The notes under the pieces: model-generated | What the model was told of the DNA's origin: nothing | Database searches by the model: none | The model's input: only the letters and a program-made list of their open reading frames with translations | Translations under genes and position numbers: made by a program | Assembly: GCF_026072635.1 (NCBI RefSeq) | Contig: NZ_AP023081.1 | Coordinates: 590,501-654,500, forward strand | DNA length: 64,000 bases | Source: Pseudomonas solani | GTDB taxonomy: Bacteria > Pseudomonadota > Gammaproteobacteria > Pseudomonadales > Pseudomonadaceae | Direction of reading: 5' to 3' | In this document: one piece after another, positions 59,697 to 64,000 of the stretch | How positions within the stretch are numbered: position 1 is the first letter of the stretch | Layout: every line of letters begins with the position of its first letter

Positions 59697-59763
59697 TCTG
59701 GGCAATAACTTCCCAGAACATGATTTCGTGGGATATAGTTCACCCGTGGGAAATAGTTACCCA
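59697..59763. promoter_or_regulatory. Three GGG-N9-CCC operator-like palindromes
   Basis: TCTGGG-CAATAACTT-CCCAGA (59697-59717), GTGGG-ATATAGTTC-ACCC (59728-59745) and TGGG-AAATAGTTA-CCCA (59747-59763) share GGG and CCC arms around an AATAGTT-like core. They lie between the Cro-like gene (minus) and the small plus-strand gene, as in a phage-type operator region. Confidence 0.65.
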
Positions 59764-59889
59764 AGGGAAGAAGGCGTGCAGGCCTTCGAAATAGCCACGG
59801 ATAGTGACGGAATGGGCATGGAACGGGAAGACCTCTTGCCGGCGGCACTGGCTGCTTTGCCGTCAGCGACTGGCACTGGAGTGGAAAGC

Positions 59890-60174
59890 ATGAGCGAGCA
59901 ACCTGTGGACACCAGAACGGCCCTGGTAAACCTGGGACAGACGGTAGTAATGGAGCTGCACTGGGAAGAGGTGCCGCACCCGCTGTTCTGCTGCTACCAC
60001 ATCGTGGGCGTGGTGGTGCCGGTGGAGGGTATTTGCGAGGAGGGCTACTTCCTGGTGAAGAACGCGCTGGCGCCGGGGCCGTTCCCGGATGAGCTGTTCT
60101 GGTCAGACATCCGCCGGATGAAGGTGCTGGTACAGCGCACCCTGCTAGCGCAAGGCGCGCACGGGCATGCCTGA
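59890..60174 (+). CDS. Small conserved protein divergent from the Cro-like gene
   Basis: The 94-residue frame from the ATG at 59890 (MSEQPVDTRTALVNLGQTVV) continues as MELHWEEVPHPLFCCYHIVG and ends with DELFWSDIRRMKVLVQR. A GTG at 59776, just after GGGAAG, would extend it to 132 residues through a less conserved segment, so the start is uncertain. It has no known domain or membrane helix. It is transcribed away from the Cro-like gene across three operators, and so is probably the controlled gene. A terminator follows. Confidence 0.7.
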   Translation: MSEQPVDTRTALVNLGQTVVMELHWEEVPHPLFCCYHIVGVVVPVEGICEEGYFLVKNALAPGPFPDELFWSDIRRMKVLVQRTLLAQGAHGHA

Positions 60175-60180
60175 AAGCAC

Positions 60181-60214
60181 AAAGCCCCTGGCTCTCGCGA
60201 ACCAGGGGCTTTGT
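60181..60214. terminator. Terminator after the small conserved gene
   Basis: AAGCCCCTGG (60182-60191) and CCAGGGGCTT (60202-60211) form a ten-base-pair stem with A and T flanks. It can also end the opposing tRNA-Ser transcript. Confidence 0.85.
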
Positions 60215-60220
60215 TGTATA

Positions 60221-60310
60221 TGGCGGGAAGATAGGGATTTGAACCCTAGGTGCCATTGCTGACACAACGGATTTCGAATCCGTCCCGTTCGGCCACTCCG
60301 GCATCTTCCC
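60221..60310 (-). tRNA. tRNA-Ser (CGA)
   Basis: On the minus strand acceptor GGGAAGA pairs with TCTTCCC, with a G and encoded CCA. The anticodon arm ACGGA-TTCGAAA-TCCGT holds anticodon CGA. A long variable arm (about 20 nt) is as expected for serine. Length is 90 nt. It lies just downstream of purC, the order I recall in P. aeruginosa, and a terminator follows. Confidence 0.96.
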
Positions 60311-60424
60311 GAACGGCGCGCATGATACCAGCTGAAAGGCGTTTGGCGAAGCCCGCCGAGGCAATTTTTTCGCGTGCATTCAGATGCTTGCGTATTGCCC
60401 GGGCTGGCGGCCCTGCCGCCGGGA

Positions 60425-61294
60425 TCAGGCGGTGAGCTTGGTCAGGGCTTCGCGGTACTTGTCCGCGGTCTTCTGCGCGACGTCGGCGGGCACAGCGGGG
60501 GCCGGCGGCTCCTTGTTCCAGCCGGTGGACTCGAGCCAGTCACGGACGAACTGCTTGTCGAAGCTGGGCGGGTTGCTGCCTTCGACGTAGCTCTCCACCG
60601 GCCAGAAGCGGCTGGAGTCGGGGGTCAGCACTTCGTCCATCAGGGTCAGGGTGCCGTCTTCGTCGATACCGAACTCGAACTTGGTGTCGGCGATGATGAT
60701 GCCACGGGTGGCCGCGTATTCGACGGCGGTGCTGTAGAGCGCGATGGCGGTGTCACGGACCTTGGCGGCCAGCTCCTTGCCGATGATGGCTTCGCACTGC
60801 TCGAAGGAGATGTTCTCGTCATGGTCGCCTACGGCGGCCTTGGTCGAGGGGGTGAAGATCGGCTGGGGCAGCTTGGAGGCTTCCTTGAGGCCGGCGGGCA
60901 ACTGGATGCCGCAGACGGTGCCGCTCTTCTGGTACTCCTTCCAGCCGGAACCGACGATGTAGCCGCGCACGATGGCTTCGACGGCAACGGGCTTGAGGCG
61001 CTTGGCGACCACGGCGCGACCTTCCACCAGCGGCAGCTCGGCAGCGGGGACCACGTCCTCGACCTTGTCGCCTGTGAAGTGGTTGGGCACCACGTCGGCG
61101 AGCTTGTCGAACCAGAAGTTGGAGATGGCGGTGAGGATCTTGCCCTTGTCCGGGATCGGCTGCTCGAGGATGACGTCGAAGGCCGAGAGCCGGTCGGTGG
61201 CGACCATGAGCATGCGCTTGGCATCGATCTCATAGAGGTCGCGGACTTTACCGGAGTAGATCTTCTTCAGGCTCAGGGTGCTGGGAGTGGTCAT
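60425..61294 (-). CDS. purC: Phosphoribosylaminoimidazole-succinocarboxamide synthase, ADE1 type
   Basis: PurC joins CAIR and aspartate using ATP in purine synthesis. The 289-residue product reads like yeast Ade1: GKVRDLYEIDAKRMLMVATD, AFDVILEQPIPDKGKILTAI, EAIVRGYIVGSGWKEYQKSG, IFTPSTKAAVGDHDENISFE, IIIADTKFEFGID and DEVLTPDSSRFW. The usual Pseudomonas PurC that I recall is about 236 residues and of the bacterial short type. It is in the same neighbourhood (dapA, bamC, tRNA-Ser) as that gene, so it appears to be a replacement. ATP- and substrate-binding residues look intact. Confidence 0.95.
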   Translation of the reverse strand: MTTPSTLSLKKIYSGKVRDLYEIDAKRMLMVATDRLSAFDVILEQPIPDKGKILTAISNFWFDKLADVVPNHFTGDKVEDVVPAAELPLVEGRAVVAKRLKPVAVEAIVRGYIVGSGWKEYQKSGTVCGIQLPAGLKEASKLPQPIFTPSTKAAVGDHDENISFEQCEAIIGKELAAKVRDTAIALYSTAVEYAATRGIIIADTKFEFGIDEDGTLTLMDEVLTPDSSRFWPVESYVEGSNPPSFDKQFVRDWLESTGWNKEPPAPAVPADVAQKTADKYREALTKLTA

Positions 61295-61323
61295 GGGGAT
61301 TTTCCGCCTCTGTTAAACGAAAC

Positions 61324-61348
61324 AGGCGAAACCTGCGGGGTTTCGCCT
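61324..61348 (-). terminator. Stem-loop between bamC and purC
   Basis: AGGCGAAACC-TGC-GGGGTTTCGCCT forms a strong stem with a short loop. On the minus strand it is followed by GTTTCGTTT. It may end the dapA-bamC transcript before purC. Confidence 0.55.
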
Positions 61349-61425
61349 ATTGTCTTGCCGCCGCGCCCTGGGGCGCGTCGACTGGAGCCCGGGTGAAGGT
61401 TGCCCGCCACCCGGTCGGTCCGGCC

Positions 61426-62541
61426 TCAGCCGAGGTTTTCCTGGATCAGGCCCAGCACACGGCGCGCCACATCGGCGGGTGCCACGGTGTTGATGTCTTT
61501 CTCCACGGTGACCTGCACGCTGTCGCCGACGCGGGTCAGGCGGACCTGGTAACGGTCGGCGCGGGCTTCGATCTCTTCCTTGCTGGGCGCGCTGCCCCAC
61601 AGGCGGCTGAAGAAGCCGGGTTCCTGGTCCTTCTCCGCGCCTTCGGCGAGGTTGATGTAGTACACGCCCAGGCTGCGGTTGATGTCGTCGACGCGTACGT
61701 CGGCCACTTCCAGGGCACGGCCCACGCTCGACCAGGAACGGTCGAAGTCGGCGCCCAGGTTGAGGATCGGGTTACCGCTGCCGTCTTCGGACAGGGTCAC
61801 GCGGCTCGGCGCATCGAAGTCGCGGGCGGCCAGCAGGGACACGGAACCACCCTGCTCGGCGCTGCGCGCCATGGTGGCGAGCATTTCGTCCATCAGCGCG
61901 GCCTCGAGGCTCGGGCTGTCGGAACGGCTCGGCCAGCCGGTGTCGGCGGTGCTGCCTGCCGGACGGGTGGTGGTGATGACGAAGATCTCGCTGGTGTTGC
62001 GCTGCACACCCGGCTCGATGCGTACGCGGGCACGCACTTCGCTGTCGGGCTCGACACCGCTCACGCGGCTGCCGAGGCGGCGTGCCAGGGGAGCGGAGAG
62101 CTGATCCAGGCGCTGCCAGCCGGTGCTGAACTCACCGGTCTGCGGGCGCTCGTCGACGACCTTGAAGCCGCCGTCTTCGAAGAACTGGCGCGCGACCGGC
62201 CAGACTTCTGCCGGGACGCGCTGGGCAACCACCCAGCGGGAGTCGCCGCTCTTCTGCAGGCTGTAGTCGCTGACCTCGCCCTTGACCTGCAGGGGCTGCG
62301 GGCGCGGGACTTCGTAGTCGGCATCGTTGCGGCTGTCGGCGACGTTCACCGGCACCGGCAGCAACGGGTCAAGACGTTTGGATTGGGCATCCGGGGGCAG
62401 CTGCATGGGCGCGGTCTGGCGCGCTTCCAGGTAGTCGTTGCCGCGGTCGCGGAAATAGCCATCTTCGCCCCAAAGCCAGCCGCAGCCGCTGGTGCTGGAG
62501 ATCATCAGGGCGAGAGCGGAAAGTCCGGCCAGTCGCTTCAT
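61426..62541 (-). CDS. bamC: Outer membrane assembly lipoprotein BamC
   Basis: BamC is a lipoprotein of the BAM complex. The 371-residue product has a lipoprotein signal with Cys in STSGCGWLWGE (about residue 20), a flexible N-terminal region (about 20-90) that contacts BamD, and two helix-grip domains (about 95-215 and 245-365). The order dapA-bamC(-nlpB) is widely conserved in gammaproteobacteria. It lies 18 bases downstream of dapA and is probably cotranscribed with it. Confidence 0.95.
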   Translation of the reverse strand: MKRLAGLSALALMISSTSGCGWLWGEDGYFRDRGNDYLEARQTAPMQLPPDAQSKRLDPLLPVPVNVADSRNDADYEVPRPQPLQVKGEVSDYSLQKSGDSRWVVAQRVPAEVWPVARQFFEDGGFKVVDERPQTGEFSTGWQRLDQLSAPLARRLGSRVSGVEPDSEVRARVRIEPGVQRNTSEIFVITTTRPAGSTADTGWPSRSDSPSLEAALMDEMLATMARSAEQGGSVSLLAARDFDAPSRVTLSEDGSGNPILNLGADFDRSWSSVGRALEVADVRVDDINRSLGVYYINLAEGAEKDQEPGFFSRLWGSAPSKEEIEARADRYQVRLTRVGDSVQVTVEKDINTVAPADVARRVLGLIQENLG

Positions 62542-62559
62542 GCGTAGTAATTCCTCGGA

Positions 62560-63438
62560 TTAAACCAATACACCGGACTGGCGGAGCGCCTGACGCAGCG
62601 GTTCGTGGCAACGCGGGCTGAGCCAGGTCAGCGGCAGACGGATGCCATCGGGCATCAGGCCCATCTCGTGCAGGGCCCATTTCACCGGAATCGGGTTCGA
62701 TTCGATGAACAGCGCCTTGTGCAGCGGCATCAGCTTGTCGTTGATGGCACGGGCGGTTTCAGCATCGCCACGCATGGCGGCGGCGCAGAGTTCGGCCATC
62801 TCGCGGGGGGCGACGTTGGCGGTCACGGAGATGTTGCCCTTGCCGCCCATGAGCATCAGCTCGACGGCGGTGGCGTCGTCACCGGAATAGACGAGGAAGT
62901 CCTTGCTCACGCGATCCAGTACTTCCTGGCCACGCTTGAGGTCGCCGGTGGCTTCCTTGATACCGATGATGTTGGAGATCTTCGCCAGGCGCTCGACGGT
63001 CTCGGGCAGCATGTCGCAGACGGTGCGGCCGGGGACGTTGTAGAGGATCTGCGGGATCGCGACGGATTCGGCGATGTGGCGGAAATGCTGGTACAGGCCT
63101 TCCTGGGTCGGCTTGTTGTAGTACGGGGTCACCAGCAGGCAGGCATCGGCGCCAACGCCCTTGGCGGCGGCGGTGAGGTCGACCGACTCACGGGTGGAGT
63201 TGCCACCGGTGCCGGCGATGACCGGGATGCGGCCATTGACCTGATCCACCACGCGGCGGATGACTTCGATGTGTTCGTTCACGTCCAGCGTCGCGGATTC
63301 ACCCGTGGTGCCGACTGCGACTATGGCGTTGGTGCCTTCCTGCAGGTGGAAATCCACCAGCTTGGTCAGACTCGCCCAGTCCAGTTGACCTTGTGCATCC
63401 ATGGGCGTGACCAGTGCCACCATACTGCCCGCAATCAT
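62560..63438 (-). CDS. dapA: 4-hydroxy-tetrahydrodipicolinate synthase DapA
   Basis: DapA condenses pyruvate with aspartate semialdehyde in lysine and diaminopimelate synthesis. The ATG at 63438 follows GGAG. The 292-residue product has GTTGESATLDVNEH, the YYNKPTQEGLYQHF motif with the catalytic Tyr, and GIKEATGD with the Schiff-base Lys (about residue 161). Length is normal. The gene is divergent from gcvR. The frame to 63522 was rejected because it adds no family sequence. Confidence 0.97.
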   Translation of the reverse strand: MIAGSMVALVTPMDAQGQLDWASLTKLVDFHLQEGTNAIVAVGTTGESATLDVNEHIEVIRRVVDQVNGRIPVIAGTGGNSTRESVDLTAAAKGVGADACLLVTPYYNKPTQEGLYQHFRHIAESVAIPQILYNVPGRTVCDMLPETVERLAKISNIIGIKEATGDLKRGQEVLDRVSKDFLVYSGDDATAVELMLMGGKGNISVTANVAPREMAELCAAAMRGDAETARAINDKLMPLHKALFIESNPIPVKWALHEMGLMPDGIRLPLTWLSPRCHEPLRQALRQSGVLV

Positions 63439-63605
63439 GCAACCGCTCCTGCCGGAAAAAGAGAGCCGTAATGGTACTGGTGCCCATTGCCCAGCACAAG
63501 CTGACGAGGGTGCCTCAAGCATTCCCCTCGGCGGCGCTTTTCGCTAACCTTCCCGCTTTGATCGGCGCGGCTTTGCCCGCCCTCCTCTCGCTTTAGGAAT
63601 GCTGC

Positions 63606-64000
63606 ATGTCCACCACCCCGCCCCGCGAACAATTCCTTGTGATCAGTGCCCTTGGCGTCAACCCGATGGAGCTGACCAACGTGCTGTGCCGAGCCAGCCA
63701 GGAAAACCGCTGCGCAGTGGTCAGCAGCCGCCTGACCCGCCACGGTGAGTACTGCGCCCTGGTACTGCAGGTATCCGGCAGTTGGGATGCCCTGGCCCGC
63801 CTCGAAGCCGGCCTGCCGGCCCTGGCCAAGCGCCACGAGTTCACCACCCAGGTGACCCGCAGCGCCGCGCTGGAGCCCCGCCCGCAGTCGCTGCCCTACG
63901 TCGCCTACGTCAGCGCCGCGTACCGCCCGGATATCCTCAACGAGCTGTGCCAGTTCTTCATCGATCACCGTGTCGAACTGGAGAGCCTCACCTGCGACAC
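63606..64000 (+). CDS. gcvR: Glycine cleavage system regulator GcvR-like ACT-domain protein (partial)
   Basis: The ATG at 63606 opens a frame that runs off the window (131 codons seen). The product starts MSTTPPREQFLVISALGVNP and has an ACT domain (about 10-80), with a second ACT starting at YVAYVSAAYRPDILNELCQF. GcvR in E. coli binds GcvA and glycine to repress the glycine cleavage system. Divergent from dapA, the same arrangement as I recall in P. aeruginosa. The C-terminal half is outside the window. Confidence 0.88.
   Translation, partial: MSTTPPREQFLVISALGVNPMELTNVLCRASQENRCAVVSSRLTRHGEYCALVLQVSGSWDALARLEAGLPALAKRHEFTTQVTRSAALEPRPQSLPYVAYVSAAYRPDILNELCQFFIDHRVELESLTCD

Noticed and set aside
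1..64000. CRISPR arrays, IS elements, integrase or prophage
   Set aside because: No regularly spaced direct repeats, transposase motif, integrase or phage structural gene was seen in the translations. The Cro-like gene near 59.5 kb is the only phage-like item.

Overview
The window looks like a chromosomal segment of a Pseudomonas (sensu lato) species. It is GC-rich and densely coded, its proteins (AhpC, MinD, RdgC, FklB, MxtR/CrbS and others) read as pseudomonad versions, and the gene order resembles what I recall of P. aeruginosa PA3234-PA3271 followed by PA1009-PA1013. The species was not identified. No integrase, transposase, plasmid gene or CRISPR array was seen. The accessory signals are small: extragenic repeats, a toxin-antitoxin pair, a repressor/operator switch beside a tRNA gene, and broken genes.

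Layout. 1-1.3 kb: acetate permease actP (cut by the window edge) and yjcH. 1.5-4.7 kb: a DUF2061 protein, a GH17 membrane enzyme and a repeat-filled intergenic island. 4.9-10.1 kb: an envelope group (alpha/beta hydrolase, MlaA-like, pirin with an apparent frameshift, patatin, HtrB-type acyltransferase). 10.3-15.5 kb: minCDE, an RluA-type pseudouridine synthase, a methyltransferase, an M18 aminopeptidase and GmhA. 15.7-21.9 kb: a GntR regulator and an overlapping ABC-importer operon carrying two unrelated phosphohydrolases. 22-27.4 kb: GNAT, VOC and KptA proteins, ahpC, ahpF and a quinone oxidoreductase. 27.5-34.4 kb: Prc protease, an EAL-CBS-GGDEF protein, small regulators, YkvA and FklB. 34.6-41.9 kb: tRNA-Asp and tRNA-Val, RdgC, a BASS transporter, a guanidine-II riboswitch with its Gdx exporter, an LplT-Aas-type fusion, AzlCD and an AraC regulator. 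42.1-50 kb: the MxtR/CrbS hybrid kinase, a diguanylate cyclase, and a MerR-controlled hydrolase pair. 50-56.5 kb: RmuC, an xre-res-araC operon, a GreA-like protein and an SOS-controlled UmuD-like protein. 56.5-64 kb: a secreted M28 aminopeptidase, a gene remnant, a Cro-like switch, tRNA-Ser, an ADE1-type PurC, BamC, DapA and the start of GcvR.

Connections. The acetate permease at the left edge and the sensor kinase at 42 kb are the two ends of the known acetate switch (CrbS/MxtR with CrbR/ErdR), and both have CGACC-WW-GGTCG-like palindromes upstream. Two genes, pirin and ykvA, each appear to lack one base near a short homopolymer; this may be sequencing error or true lesions. The most interesting features are the riboswitch-exporter unit, the orphan UmuD homologue with an Arg in place of the catalytic Lys, the ADE1-type purC at the usual purC locus, the three-operator switch by tRNA-Ser, and a roughly 200-bp element with an inverted DnaA-box-like pair that occurs twice.
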